Source: Jaltomata sinuosa (Eukaryota > Streptophyta > Magnoliopsida > Solanales > Solanaceae). Taken from it: a stretch of 64,000 bases of DNA. The DNA lies in contig QJPP01001603.1 in assembly GCA_003996215.1 (NCBI GenBank), forward strand, positions 124,001 to 188,000, in the 5' to 3' direction. The stretch's first letter is position 1. The number at the start of each line of letters is the position of its first letter. Position numbers and translations under genes: made by a program. Under the pieces are notes generated by a model. That model had not been told where the DNA came from. It saw only the letters and a list, made by a program, of their open reading frames with translations, and made no database searches. Positions 1-12,484 of this stretch are shown piece by piece.

Positions 1-1196
1 TGCTTAGTCCATATTTCTTGGAGAATCAGTATAGTTCATATACAGAATTCAGGACCCTAACTTGTTGTTATTTTCAGTACTCCATAGATTATACATATTA
101 GGCAGACTCAGTCAGATTATCAGATTTTAGAATTTGAATGTCATATCCTACAGCTTGGTTTTGTGCATTCTCAGATTATATCAGTATTTTGAGCTATCCA
201 GTGGTATAGTTGCATGCTAGTTTATATTCAGTTGGGAGTAGACTTAGTACCAAGCGGACTAGGGATGAGGGCTTAGCTGTCAGCTTAGGCTAAGACCCTT
301 AGTAGCTATGTCCAAGTCCCAAAACTACGGCTCCACCGTAGGTTTGAAGGAGTCAGCTATCAGACTAGGCTGCACCTCCTTGTCCCTTGTGGACATCAGC
401 AGTGGATCCATGTCAGACTCATTTTTACCCTTGGCAAGGTATGAACGCCCTTCCATCAAGGGTTACAGGTTGGCCTCATAGTTATCTTAGTTTGGGGTAT
501 GTCGGTTAGTAGTATCTCCCACAGTCAGATTCATGTGCATTGACCTTGTATTCAGTACTCATGTTCAGTATTCAGATCAATATGTTATTTAATGATTTAT
601 ACTTGGTCACTATATTCAGTATAGCTCTCAGTTACAGTTTAGCATGTTTATTCTTTTGTTCAGTTATATATATATATATATATATGTTTCAGTCCAGCTT
701 GTATCCTGCATGCTCAGTACATTCAAAGTACTGACACATACTTTTGTGCTACATCATTTCATGATGTAGGTTCAGGCACTCATCATCCAGATCGTGCCTA
801 ACTTGACCTCCAATCCGTACTCAGCAGCTCAGTGGTGAGTCCCTAATAGTTCGGGAACAATAGACATGCCTTTATTTCAATATTTATCTTCAATTTTCAG
901 TTTTGCTAGAGTTATCTGGGGCATGTCCCAGCAACTCCTATTCAGTTAGATGGCTTTCAGACATAGACTAGATTCAACACTTTTAGTATTGTTATTCAGT
1001 CAGTACTCAACGCGATTCTTATATTCAGATTTCATTTGGGTTCTTCCCGCTTTCAGATATTTAATTGCTTTAGTTTTCTGCACAATACATATCTTTAAAC
1101 TGGTTTTACTTAGATATACCATTCCATGGGTTAGATTGGGGTCACTCATGACACTAAGCACCGTGTCGCATCCGGGGGTAGCCTCGGGGAGTGACA
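1..1196 (+). repeat. 5' LTR of element A (3' portion only)
   Basis: Bases 1-1196 align throughout with 7072-8263, the second half of the 3' LTR. The segment ends in a TGACA-type terminus directly before the primer-binding site. It has no gene of its own. Short ORFs here (for example 950-1216) are LTR sequence. Confidence 0.92.
665..685. repeat. (TA)n microsatellite in LTR of A
   Basis: A run of alternating T and A lies inside the 5' LTR. The 3' LTR has a shorter run at the matching place (about 7735-7751), so the tract length changed after insertion. Confidence 0.85.
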
Positions 1197-1200
1197 ATCT

Positions 1201-1212
1201 TTGTATCAGAGC
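1201..1212 (+). other. Primer-binding site of A (initiator tRNA-Met type)
   Basis: TTGTATCAGAGC differs by one base from TGGTATCAGAGC, the standard plant LTR-retrotransposon site complementary to the 3' end of initiator tRNA-Met. It lies 4 bases after the LTR end. Bases 1213-1416 form the untranslated leader. Confidence 0.85.
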
Positions 1213-1416
1213 ATAAGGTTCAAGTGTCCTAGGATGTTCGAAAGCCGCATCAAGTAGAGTCTCTTTAATGGGTGTGAAGCACCACACTTATGGAGGAGGG
1301 GATATGAGATGTTATTAAGAATAAATTCCTTTCTTTATTTTCTAGCTCGTGCTATAGAGTGTGAACTCTAATTGATCTCTCTCTATTCTAACTCGTGCTC
1401 TTCGTATTTCAAAACA

Positions 1417-2580
1417 ATGCCTCCAAGAAGAGTTAACGCTATGAACCAGCCAGCAGCCCCAACAGACCCCTTAGATGAGCAGGTTATGCATGCCGAATTC
1501 AGGGCTGACTTCCAAGTGCTCGCTCAAGCCATGACTGCTCAGGTCAACCAGTAAGCTACTGCACCAGCTCCACCTCAGGTCAACGCTGATACAGCCAGAA
1601 TCCTGGACTTCACTCGGATGAGCCCTCCAGAGTTTCATGGGTCCAAGTTAGAAGAGGATCCCTAAGAGTTCCTTGAGGACATCCAGAAGGTCACTGATAT
1701 TATGGGTGTCACTTCAGTCGAGAGTGCAGATTTGGCCGCTTATCAGCTAAAGGGAGTGGCCTACACTTGGTACCAGCAGTGGGAGGAATCCCATTGTACC
1801 AATGCAGGACCATTGACTTGGGATATGTTCAGGACTGGTTTCCTAGACAAAATTTTTCCACAAGAGCTCAGGGAAGCTAAGGTTCAGGAATTCATCAACT
1901 TGAGGCAGGATGACATGGGTGTATATGACTACGCTCTAAAGTTCACACAGTTATCCAAGTATGATCCAGTGATAGTAGCTGACTCTCAAGCTTACATGAG
2001 CAAGTTCGTGTCGGGTGTGTCCGACGATGTGGTCAAGGAATGCAAGACGGCCATGCTTGTGAAGGAAATGGACTTCTCCACGTTAGTTACTTATGCTCAA
2101 CAGATTGAGAAAGAAAAGATCAAGGAAAGTGGAGGTGATGCTAAGAGGGCTAGGACAGATGAGTATAGCCACTTTTAGCAGAGGTCAGAGGGTGGAAATC
2201 GCTCTCAGTATCGACAGAAAAATTTAGCACCAGCTCCATCTTATGCTAGTGCCCCAGTGCCTAAGTTTAGGAAGGACCGATGGGGTAGAGCGTCTGGCTC
2301 TAAGTCCCAAGGTTTTGTTACTAGTGGGCACACTAATTCGATGTGTAAGGAGTGTGGTAAGAACCACCAAGGTGAGTGCATGGCAGGCAGCGAAAATTTG
2401 TTTGGATGTGGTAAGCCATGCCACATGATGAGGGATTGTCCCACAGCTTCTCAGAAGGGTAAGGATGTTCGACCTCAGACTCAGACTAGTTCTACAGCAG
2501 CTCCCGCAGGTCACCCTACTCAGTAGGGTGCCTCATCTGGTACGGGTGGTGGTCAGCGCCAAAATAGGTTGTATGCACTT
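1417..2580 (+). pseudogene. gag: gag of element A, broken by stops
   Basis: The start chosen gives MPPRRVNAMNQP, a typical start in this family, and matches the start of the B copy. The capsid-like Gag core follows (WYQQWEES, then LREAKVQEFINLRQ). Two zinc-knuckle regions follow: CKECGKNHQGEC and a second one in which the first cysteine has become leucine (LFGCGKPCHMMRDC). One frame runs the whole way with four internal stops: TAA at 1552, TAA at 1663, TAG at 2176 and TAG at 2524. Element B has CAG or CAA at each place. Gag would form the virus-like particle and package RNA. The frame is lost again before the protease, so no full Gag can be made. Confidence 0.92.
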
Positions 2581-5500
2581 CAGGTCGTCAGGACCAGGAA
2601 GATTCTCCCGATGTGGTCATGGGTACGTTATGAGTCTTTAATTCTGATGTTTATGCATTGTTAGATCCAGGAGCTACGCTTTCTTTTGTTACTCCATATA
2701 TAGAAGTAAACTTTGATGTCAGTCCAAAACTCTTCTAGAACCCTTCGCAGTCTCTACTCCAGTTGGTGACCCAGTTAAAGCTAGATGGGTATATAAAATT
2801 TGCCCAGTCACAGTTTCTCAGAAAGTCACCTCAGCAGATCTTGTAGAGTTAGAAATGGTAGATTTCGATATCATTCTAGGCATGGATTGGTTACATTCCT
2901 ATTATGCCTCAGTCGATTGCAGAACTAGGATCGTTCATTTTCAGTTTCCTAATGAGCCAGTCCTAAAGTGGAAGGGTAGTACTTAGCGCCTGTAAGCCAT
3001 TTCATTTCCTACCTTAAGGCCAGAAAGATGATTTTCAAAGGGTATATCTATCATCTAGTTTGGGTTAAGGATTCAAACTCTTAAACCCCAACTCTTGAGT
3101 CAGTTCCAGTAGTCAGTGAGTTTCCAAAAAATTTTCTAGAAAGGGAAATCGACTTCGGAATTGATCTCCTTCCAGATAACCAGCCTATCTTAATTCCTCC
3201 TTACAGAATGGCTCCAACCGAGCTCAAGGAATTAAAAGAACAGTTGAAAGACCTTTTAGAAAAAAGTCTTCATCAGACCCAGCATCTCACCATGGGGTGC
3301 TCCAGTATTGTTAGTGCGTAAGAAAGAAGGTCCTCTCAGGATGTGCATAGACTACCGTCAGTTGAATAAAGTCACAATCAAGAAAAAATATCCTATCCCC
3401 AGGATTGATGACTTATTCGACTAGCTTCAGGGTACCAATTATTTCTCTAAGATAGACCTCAGATCTGGCTACCATCAGCTCAGAATCAAAAATAGTGACA
3501 TCCCGAAGACAGCCTTCAGAACTCGGTATGGTCACTACGAATTAGTTGTTATGTCTTTTGGACTAACTAATGCTCCTGCAGCTTTCATGGACTTAATGAA
3601 TAGGGTGTTCAAATAGTATTTGGACTTATTCATCATCGTCTTCATTGATGATATCCTCGTTTACTCTAGAAATGAAGAGGAGCATGCGACTCATCTGAGT
3701 GTTGTTCTGCAAACTCTCAAGGATTTTCAGCTATTCACTAAGTTCAGCAAGTGTGAATTTTGGTTACAGTTGGTTGCTTTCCTTGGTCATGTAGTATCAA
3801 GAGAAGGGATCCGTGTTGATTCTCAGAAGATTGAGGCTGTAAAGCACTGGCCCAGACCCATCTCTCCTACAGATATCAGAAGTTTCTTGGGTTTGGTTGG
3901 CTATTATAGAAGGTTCGTTGAAGGTTTCTCATCTATAGAATCCCCATTGACTAGATTGAATCAGAAAAAGGTCAAGTTTCAGTGGTCAGATGAGTATGAG
4001 CAGAGTTTCTTAGAACTGAAGACCATGTTGACTACAACTCCTGTCTTGACTGTACCAGAGAGTTCAGGTGGTTATGTGGTTTATTGCGATGCATCCAGAG
4101 TCAGCCTGGGATGTGTGTTAATGCAACAGGGTAAGGTCATAGCTTATGCCTCTAGAAAACTTAAGGTCTATGAGAAGAATTACCCGACTTATGATCTCGA
4201 GCTTGCAGCGGTGGTGTTTGCCCTAAAGATTTGGAGGCACTATTTGTATGGTGTCCATGTTGACATGTTCACAGACCATAAGAGCCTCCAGTATGTGTTC
4301 ACCCAGAGAGAGTTGAACCTTCGTCAGAGAAGATGTCTTGAGTTCCTCAAGGATTATGGCATGAATGTGCTCTACCACCCGGGTAAGGCCAACGTAGTGG
4401 CTGATGCTCTCAGCAGACTGTCTATGGGTAGTATGTCTCATGTTGAGGAAGAAAAGAGAGAACTAGCCAGAGATGTTCATCGGCTGGCTCGCTTAGGGGT
4501 TTTCCTTATAGACACGTTAGAAGGTGGTGTGATAGTTCAAAATGGGGCAAAATCTTTCCTAGCAGCAGAGGTTAGGGAGAAACATGATAGTGACCCTATA
4601 TTGCTTCAGTTGAAGGGTGCAGTTCATCAGCAGAGAGTAGAGGTTTTATCCCAAGGGGGAGATGGTGTACTTCGCTACTAGGGTCGCTTGTGTGTTCCAA
4701 ATATGGGTGCGTTAAGGCAGCAGATCCTCACAGAAGCCCATAGTTCCAGATCTTCCATTCATCCAGGTGCCACTAATATGTACCATGATCTACGGGAAGT
4801 CTATTGGTGGAATGGCATGAAGAGGGACATCGCAAAATTCGTGGCCAAGTGTCCCAATTATCAGCAGGTAAATGTAGAACATCAGAAACTGGGAGGTGTA
4901 ACTCAGGAGATTAACATTCCTACTTGGAAGTGGGAAGTGGTTAACATGGATTTCATAATGGGTCTACCCCGTACTCGCAGGTAGCACGATTACCTTTGGG
5001 TAATAATGGACAAAATTTCCAAGTCAGCTCACTTCTTAGCAGTCAAGACTACAGACTCAACAGAAGATTATGCCAGGCTCTACATAAGTGAGATAGTTAG
5101 GTTGCATGGAGTTCCTTTGTCTATCATATCAGATAGAGGCCCTCAGTTTACATCTCACTTCTGGAAGTCATTCCAGAAAGGTCTTGGCACTCAAATAAAG
5201 CTCAGCACATTATTTTACCCGCAGACGGATGGTCAGGCAGAGCATACCATTCAGAATTTAGAGGATATATTGAGGGCTTGCGTGATCGATTTCAAGGGTA
5301 GTTGGGATGATCACCTACCTCTCATAGAGTTTTCCTACAATAACAGCTACCATTCCAGCATTTAAATGGCCCCATATGAGGCTCTATATGGGCGCAGATA
5401 TAGATCACCTGCTGGTTTGTTTGAAGTAGGTGAAGCAACTTTGATTGGACCAGATTTGGTTCATGAGGCTATGGAAAAAGTTCAGTTCATTAGAGACAGG

Positions 5501-6004
5501 CTTCAGATAGCTCAGAGTCATCAGAAATCCTATGCAGATGTTAGGAGAAGAGACTTAGAGTTCGAAAGTGATGACTGGGTTTTCCTGAAAGTGTCACCCA
5601 TGAAGGGTGTGATGAGATTCGACAAGAAAGGGAAACTTAGTCCCAGATATGTAGGCCCTTACAAGATCCTGAAAAGAGTTGGTAATGTGGCTTATGAGTT
5701 AGAGTTGCCAGCAGAATTAGCAGCTGTTCACCCAGTCTTTCACATTTCCTTTCTGAAGAAGTATGTGGGTGATCCGACATCGATTGTACCCTTAGAAAGT
5801 GTGGCTGTGAAGGATAGCCTCACCTATGAGGAGGTTCCAGTTGAGATTCTTGACCATCAGGTTCGTAGGTTGAGAAATAAGGAAGTTGCTTCAGTCAAAG
5901 TTTTGTGGAGGAACCAGTCCGTAGAGGGAGCTACTTGGGAAGCAGAAGCAACCATGATGTCCAAGTACCTTCACCTCTTTCCCTCCGACTCAGTTTCAGC
6001 TTGA
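2581..6004 (+). pseudogene. pol: pol of element A: protease, RT, RNase H, integrase, chromodomain-like tail
   Basis: The protease has its active-site LLDPGAT at about 2658-2680. RT runs from about 3145 (IDFGIDLLP, PYRMAP) through KIDLRSGYHQLR to the catalytic VFIDDILVYS near 3640. RNase H has YCDAS at about 4083, then DLELAAVVFALK and ADALSR. The integrase has the H-H zinc finger near 4740, but its last cysteine pair reads CPNYQQ, so one cysteine is lost. The core has SAHFLAVKT, ISDRGPQFTSHFW and TDGQAE. The tail HQVRRLRNKEV...EGATWEAEA resembles a chromodomain. A one-base loss near 3265 shifts frame. From there to the TGA at 6002 a single frame carries five stops (3422, 3614, 4679, 4982, 5363), each where the family normally has glutamine. 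The protease region is also frameshifted. Confidence 0.93.
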
Positions 6005-6217
6005 GGTAACAATTCCTCTTCAGTCTCTCAGATTACACTTGTGTAATTCAGTCTAAAGTACTTTGTTCCATCAGCTTTCCTTGCATGTCAGCTTATGTGC
6101 ATGTTCATGGAACTCAGTTCAGCCAGGTATCAGTTTCTAGTACTCAGTTGGTAGGGATTTCAGCTCTTTCCCTCCAAACTCAGCTTGTTCAGTCTTCATT
6201 CGAGGATGAATGATCCC

Positions 6218-6227
6218 AAGGGGAAGA
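6218..6227 (+). other. Polypurine tract of A
   Basis: AAGGGGAAGA lies just upstream of the 3' LTR start (TGTAACACCCC at 6231), the expected position for plus-strand priming. Bases 6005-6217 are untranslated and hold no gene. Confidence 0.75.
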
Positions 6228-6230
6228 TAT

Positions 6231-8263
6231 TGTAACACCCCAGAACTTCCAAGCCTAGACTAAGTTCAGAAAACTAGTAGAAAATAAAAATTTCAGAAAA
6301 GTTCAAGTTCCCAGGAATCACTTTTCAAACCATGGACCGCCGTTCAAAAGAACAGTCTATCGTTTGAAACCGTAATCCCTAAAATAGTAACCCATCAGTT
6401 CTGTCCCGAGGACCACAGTTTAGGCAACGAACAGTCATTCAGAAGAACAATCCATCCTGAGGAGTCATAATTTCCCAGAATCAGAGGACCCCAGTTCCAG
6501 CCCCAGGAACCATGGGTCAAACGATGGGCTGTCATTCAGAATTACGGACCGTCCTGTTGAACCATCGTTCCTAGGACCAGAGACCCTAAAATGCACAGGT
6601 AGAACCACGTCTCCAGTTGATGGTCCATCATTCAGAAGGATGGTACGTCAACCAAGCCGTAGTCCCTGAGCACGATTTTCTACAGATTATTTTAAACCTT
6701 CCCAGGGGAAGTCCAATCTTTTCCCAATTATTTTAATTCCTACCATATGTCATTTTGGGGGTAATTAAAGGGTTTTTAACTCTATTTATCCCTCATTACT
6801 CCTAAATACCTCATACTTAGAAAATCTCCCAAGAACAGAACGCTCTCTCTCAAGAACAAGGAAAAAAGGGTTTTCTCCAAGTTCCTCTCAGAATCCAAAG
6901 GTTCAACCGTAGAATCTTCATACAGGTATGTGGGATTTCACTAGTGGGTTCCTTTCACCTATTAGGTCCCTATCACTCAGTCAAATCCCTTCAATTCTCC
7001 ATAAATGCTAAAAACCTAGGGTTCATAGACCTTAGAGAATTCTTGCTATTCAGATGTTATGGAATTATATAATGCTTAGTCCATATTTCTTGGAGAATCC
7101 GTATAGTTCATGTACAGAATTCAGAACCCTAACTTGTTGTAATTTTCAGTACTACATAGATTATACATGTTAGGGAGACTCAGTCAGATGATCAGATTTC
7201 AGAATTTGAATGTCATATCCTACAGCCTGGTTGTGTGCATTCTTAGATTATATCAGTATGTTAAGCTATCCAGTGTTATAGTTGCATGCTAGCTTATATT
7301 CAGTTGGGATTAGACTTAGTACTGAGCGGACTAGGGATGAGGGCTCAGCTGTCAGCTTAGGCTATGACCCTTAGTAGCAATCCCCAAGTCCCAGAACTAC
7401 GGCGCCACCGTAGGTTTGACGGATTCAACTATCATACTAGGCTATACCTCCTTGTCCCTTGTGGACATCAGTAGTAGATCCACGTCAGACTCGTTTGTAC
7501 CCTTGGCAAGGTATGAACGCCCTTCCATCCAGTTACAGGTTGTCCCCACAGTTAGCTCAGCTTGGGGTATGTTGGTTAGTAGTATCTTCCACAGTCAGAT
7601 TCATGTGCATTGACCTTGTATTCAGTAGTCATGTTCAGTATTCAGATCAACATGTTATTTCATGATTTATACTTGGTCACTGCATTCAGTACAACTCTCA
7701 GTTACATTTCAACATGTTTATTCTTTTGTTCACTTATATATATATATATATTGTTCAGTCCATCTTGTATCCTACATGCTTAGTACATTCAAAGTACTGA
7801 TGCATACTTTTGCGCTACATCATTTTAGGATGTAGGTTCAGGCACTCAGCATCCAGATCACACCTAACTTGACCTCCAGTCTATACTCAGTAGCTCAGTG
7901 GTGAGTTTCCAATAGTTCGGGGACAATAGACATGCCTTTATTTCAGTATTTACCTTTAGTTTTCAGTTTTGCTAGAGTTAGCTGGGGCATGTCCCAGCAA
8001 CTCCTATTCAGTTAGATGGCTTTCAGACATAGACTAGATTCAACACTTTTAGTACTGTTATTCAGTCAGTACTCAACCAGATTCTTATATTCAGATTTCA
8101 TTTGGGTTCTTCCCGCTTTCATATATTTAATTGCTTTAGTTTTCCGCACAATACATATCTTTAAACTAGTTTTACTTAGATATGCCATGCCATGGGTTAG
8201 CTTGGGGTCACTCATGACACTAAGCACCGTGTCGCGTCTAGGGGGTAGCCTCAGGGTGTAACA
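6231..8263 (+). repeat. 3' LTR of element A, complete, 2033 bp
   Basis: It starts TGTAACACCCC and ends TGTAACA. The second half matches the 5' LTR fragment at 1-1196. A TATA-like CTATTTATC at about 6783, followed by a CT-rich stretch, is a plausible U3/R promoter. Sequence resembling the B LTR on the other strand confirms close kinship of A and B. No independent gene is seen. Confidence 0.92.
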
Positions 8264-9806
8264 CTAAGACTGGCTCATTTGGAAACTAAAATTGAACGAT
8301 CCTAGTTCTACAATCGACTGAGGCATAACTTGAATGGAACCAATCCATGCCTAGAATGCTTTCAAAATCTACCATTTCTAACTCTACAAGATTTACTGAG
8401 GTGACTTTCTGGGAAACTGTGATAAGGCAATTTCTGTATAGCCGTCTAGCTATAATTGAGTCACCAACTGGAATAGAGACTAAGAAGGGTTCTGGGAGGA
8501 TTTCTGGACTAACACCGAGGTTTACTGCTATATAAGGAGTTACAAAGAAAAGTGTAGCCCTTGGATATAACAATGCATAGACATCAGTATTAAAGACTCG
8601 CAACGTACTTGTGACCACATCAGGAGAATCCTCCTGGTCCTGTCGAGCCTGAAGAGCATATAACCTGTTCTGGCGCTGACCACCACCTGTTCTAGATAAG
8701 GCACCCTGCTGAGTGGGGCGACCTACTGGAGCTACTGTAGAACCAGTCTGAGTCTGTGGGTGAACATCCTTACCCTGTTGAGAAGCTGTTGGACAATCCC
8801 TCATCATGTGGCCTATCTTACCACACCCAAAGCAATTTCCACTACCATCCATGCACTCACCTTGGTGGTTTCTACCACACTTCTTACACACTGGATTTAT
8901 GTTCCCTCTAGTAAACGTACCTTGGGACTTAGAGCCAGATGCTTTATCCCGTCGATCCTTCTTGAACTTAGGCACTAGGGCACTAACAGAAGATGGAGCT
9001 AGAGCTAAATTATTCTGATGGAACTGAGAGAAGTTGCCACCCTCTAACCTCTGCTGAGAGTAGCTAAAGTCACGTGTCTTATCCCTCTTAGTATCTCCTC
9101 CCCTTTGCTTGATTTTCTCCTCTTCAATATGCTGGGCCTAAGTAACCAACCTGGAGAAGTCCATCTCCTTAATTAGCATAGCAGTTTTGCACTCCTTGAC
9201 TACATCATCTAATACACTGGATACAAACTTGCTCATACGAGCTCTGGAGTCAGTTACTATCGCTTGAGCATACCTAGATAGCTGAGTGAACTTGAGAGCA
9301 TAGTCCTTCATGCTCATGTCATTCTGCTTCAAATTGATGATTTCCTGAACCTTGGCTTCCCTAAGCTCTAGTGGGAAGATCCGGTCCAGAAAAGCTGTCT
9401 TGAAAAGATTCCATGTCACTGGCCCTGCATTGGCACAACGGGATTCCTTCCATTGCTAGTACCAAGTGTAGGCTACTCCCTTCAACTGATAGGCAGCCAA
9501 GTCTGCCCCCTCGACTGGAGTGACACCCATAATGTCTGTCACCTTCTAAATATCATCTAAAAACTCTTGGGGATCCTCTTCTGACTTGGACCCATGAAAC
9601 TCTAGAGGGTTCATCCTTGTGAAATCCCAAATTCTGGCTGTAGCAGTATTGATCTAAGGTAGAGTTGGTGCTGCAGCCTGCTGGTTGACATGGGCGATCA
9701 TGGCTTGAGCAAGCATTTGGAAAGCAGCCTTAAATTCGGTATGCGTGATTTGCTCATTCAATGGATCTGCTGGCTGATTCCTAGCGTTAGCTCTTCTGGG
9801 AGGCAT
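8264..9806 (-). pseudogene. gag: gag-protease of element B, truncated and with stops
   Basis: The start codon at 9806 gives MPPRRANARNQP. One frame runs to 8286 and beyond: Gag core (LREAKVQEIINLKQ), a basic linker, two zinc knuckles (CKKCGRNHQGEC and the canonical CFGCGKIGHMMRDC) and the protease domain. The protease is dead: the usual DPGAT active site reads YPRAT near 8560. Five in-frame TAG codons end at 9656, 9548, 9458, 9140 and 8288. Four replace a CAG present in A, and one replaces a tyrosine codon. The sequence breaks at 8264 against the LTR of A, about where A reads FPNEPVL. Confidence 0.92.
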
Positions 9807-10008
9807 TTTTCTGAAATTCAAAGAGCATGAGTTAGAAGGAGATTAAATATAGTTTACACCCTATAGCACGAGCTGGAAAAAGAAGGAAGGGAAGTTGTTC
9901 TTAATGACATCTCGTAGCCTCTCCCCCATAAGTGTGGCGCACTTCACACCCATGAGGAAGGCTCTATTTGATGCGGCTTTCAAACACCCTAGGACACTTG
10001 AACCTTAT

Positions 10009-10020
10009 GCTCTGATACCA
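10009..10020 (-). other. Primer-binding site of B (initiator tRNA-Met type)
   Basis: On the minus strand it reads TGGTATCAGAGC exactly, four bases after the LTR end. 9807-10008 is the untranslated leader. Confidence 0.88.
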
Positions 10021-10024
10021 AGTT

Positions 10025-12484
10025 TTTCATGCCCCAAGGCTACCCTCTAGATGCGACATGGTGCTTAGTGTCATAAGTGACCTCAAGCTAACCCATGGCA
10101 TATCATATCAATACAAAGTCTAATTTTTTTAAAATATGCATTGTGCGAAAGCTAAAAAAAATTTAATAACTGAAATGGGAAGAACCCAAATATCTGAATA
10201 TATGAAATATATAAATGGTATAGTGCTGACTTAAAACAACACTAACAACTGCTGAAATCTAGTCTATGTCTGAAAGCCTCTAACTGATATGAGTTACTGA
10301 GACATGCCCCCAGCTAACTCTAACAGGACTGAAACTAAAAAGTAAATACTGAAGGTAAAACATTCCTATCATCCTTTAACTATGAGGACTCACCACTGAG
10401 CTGCTGAGTACAGACTGGAAGTCGACTTAGCGCGGTCTGGATGCTGAGCGCCTGAACCTAAATCATGAAATGATGTAGCATAAAAGTATGCATCAGTACT
10501 TTGAATGTACTGAGCATGAAGAATATGTATAACTGTCAAAAGTGAGTGACTGTTCATCGGAACTGTTATAGTCCGAATACTCATAAGGTAGGGTCGACGC
10601 CCGCCTCCCCCCAAACTGTACTTGCAAGTTTCCCCGCAAAAGGCTCTCCACGCCTACTCTTAGAAAGAACACTATTTTTCTTTAGTTAGGTAGATCTCCC
10701 GACCGTAAGACCCTTTATGAGTAAGGTTAATCAAAGGCCGGGGAAAGTTATGCCTCCCTTCATTTGCTTGCCTCCTTTCAGCTCAGAATGCCTAATGCCT
10801 ATTATTTAAAAGAAAGCGAATCTTTCCATTTTTCTTATATAATCTATTATATAATAATAAGAAATAGAAAGAAAAAGCTGGGCAATAAAGAACTAAACAT
10901 ACAAATAGGTACGCTAAAATATAACTGAAAGCTGAACCGAATACAATTACCAAGCACAAATCATGAATGTAACATGCTGAACTGAATACTGACGTAAATA
11001 CTGAGTACATGGCTAATGCAACTTGAAATATGACTGTAGGAGATACTATTAACCGACATACCATAAGTTGAGCTAACTATGGCGCCAACCTGTAACCCTG
11101 GATGGAAGGGTGTTAATACCTTGCCAAGGGTACGAACAAGTCTGATGTGAATCCACTACTAATGTCCACAAGGGACAAGGATGTGCAGCCTGGTCTGACA
11201 GCTGACTCCTTTAATACCTACGGTGGCACCATAGTTCTGGGACTTGGGGACTGCTACTAAAGGTCTTAGCCTAAACTGACAGCTAAGTTTTCATCCCCTC
11301 GTCCGCTCAGTACTAAGTCTACTCCCAACTGAATATAAACAATAATGCACTGAAATAGTGGATAGCTCAAAGTACGGATAATTAACATAGAATGCAACAT
11401 ACATATACTGTAATATATGACATTTGATTTCTGAAGCATGATTATCTGATTGATCTGCCTAGCAAGCATAATTTATGAAGTACTTAAAATTATCACAAGC
11501 TAGGGTTCTGAATTTTATACATGAACTGTAGTATCCTCCAAGAAACATGAAGTAAGCATCATATATAAATTATAGCATCTGAATATAAAAGAAAAACTCT
11601 AAAGTTTATGAACCCTAGGTCTAATCAATTATCGAGAAACCTGAAGAACTAACTGAATTCTAGGGACCTAATGGGTGAAAGGAACACACTAGTGAAATCC
11701 CACATCCTTGGATGAAGATTCTATAGTTGAACCTTTGGATTCTGAGAGGAACTTGGAGGAAACCCTTTTGCCTTGTTCTTGAGAGAGAGTGTTATGTTCT
11801 TGACTGAATTTGCTAAGTATCGAATGACTTAGGTGTAATGAGGGAAAATAGAGTTAAAAACCCTTTAATTACTCTCAAAATGACTAAGGATCAGAATTAA
11901 AAGAATTGGGAAAAGACCAGACTACCCCTGGGAAAATTAAAAAAAATTGCTAAAAATCGTGACTCAGCGATCATGACTTGGTTTGACGGACCATACTCCT
12001 AGATGAAGGACCATCAACTGAGTTGTGGTCCTGCCCAGGAGTCTTGGATGTTCTCTGATCTGAGGAACTACGACTCTACAGGACAGACCATACTCCTAAA
12101 TAACGATTCATCGTGTGACTCGTGGTTCCTGGGGCTTGGACTGAGGGTCCCCTGATATTCTATTTCCACGAGTCCTCAAGATGGACCGTGGTCCTGAATG
12201 ATGGTTCATCGTGTGACTCATGGTTGTTGAGCCCTGTACTGATGATCCTCTGATAATGGAAACCACGAGTGACAGAATGAACCGTGGTTCTCAACTACGG
12301 TCCGTGATCTGTATCGTGGTTCCTGAGACATAGACTGGGGTCTACTGGAATTGGGACTACAGTTGAGATGACGGACCATGGTTCCAAACTACGGTCCGTG
12401 ATCTTGAACCATGGTTCCTGGAAACTTAATTTTTTTTTTGGTTTTTTGAACTTAGTCTAGGCTTGGAATTTTTGGGGTGTTACA
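10025..12484 (-). repeat. 5' LTR of element B, about 2460 bp
   Basis: On the minus strand it begins TGTAACACCCC at 12484 and ends near ATGAAA at 10025, matching the LTR of A in reverse over most of its length. It is about 430 bp longer than the A LTR. The part from about 11930 to 12420 consists of loosely repeated phrases built on 'acggaccat' and 'ccatggttcc'. The short ORFs are not genes. Confidence 0.88.

Larger units (their letters stand above)
1..8263 (+). mobile_element. Element A: Ty3/gypsy chromovirus-type LTR retrotransposon, left end off-window
   Basis: The order is partial 5' LTR, primer-binding site, gag, protease, RT, RNase H, integrase, chromodomain-like tail, polypurine tract and full 3' LTR. 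That order, with integrase after RNase H, defines Ty3/gypsy. The C-terminal tail with a VLWRN...GATWE pattern points to a Tekay/Del chromovirus. The element is inactive, with several frameshifts and stops. Its 3' LTR abuts the protease region of the oppositely oriented relative B, so A probably inserted into B. The target duplication cannot be tested because the start of the 5' LTR lies outside the window; the right flank begins CTAAG. In the first 120 aligned bases I counted about 8 LTR-LTR differences, so the insertion is not very recent. Confidence 0.93.
8264..12484 (-). mobile_element. Element B: minus-strand chromovirus relative of A, cut by A
   Basis: Read on the minus strand the order is LTR (12484 to 10025), primer-binding site, gag and protease. 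It then stops abruptly at the 3' LTR of A. The missing pol and second LTR should lie left of the window, beyond A. Its right end TGTAACACCCC (reverse complement at 12474-12484) abuts an RNase H coding sequence of element C, so B itself inserted into C. The right flank begins GTTGT; the partner target duplication is out of view. Confidence 0.9.

Noticed and set aside
1417..2526. In-frame TAG/TAA codons as programmed readthrough between gag and pol
   Set aside because: Stops fall at different sites in A and B, occur several times within gag, and come with frameshifts, so decay explains them.
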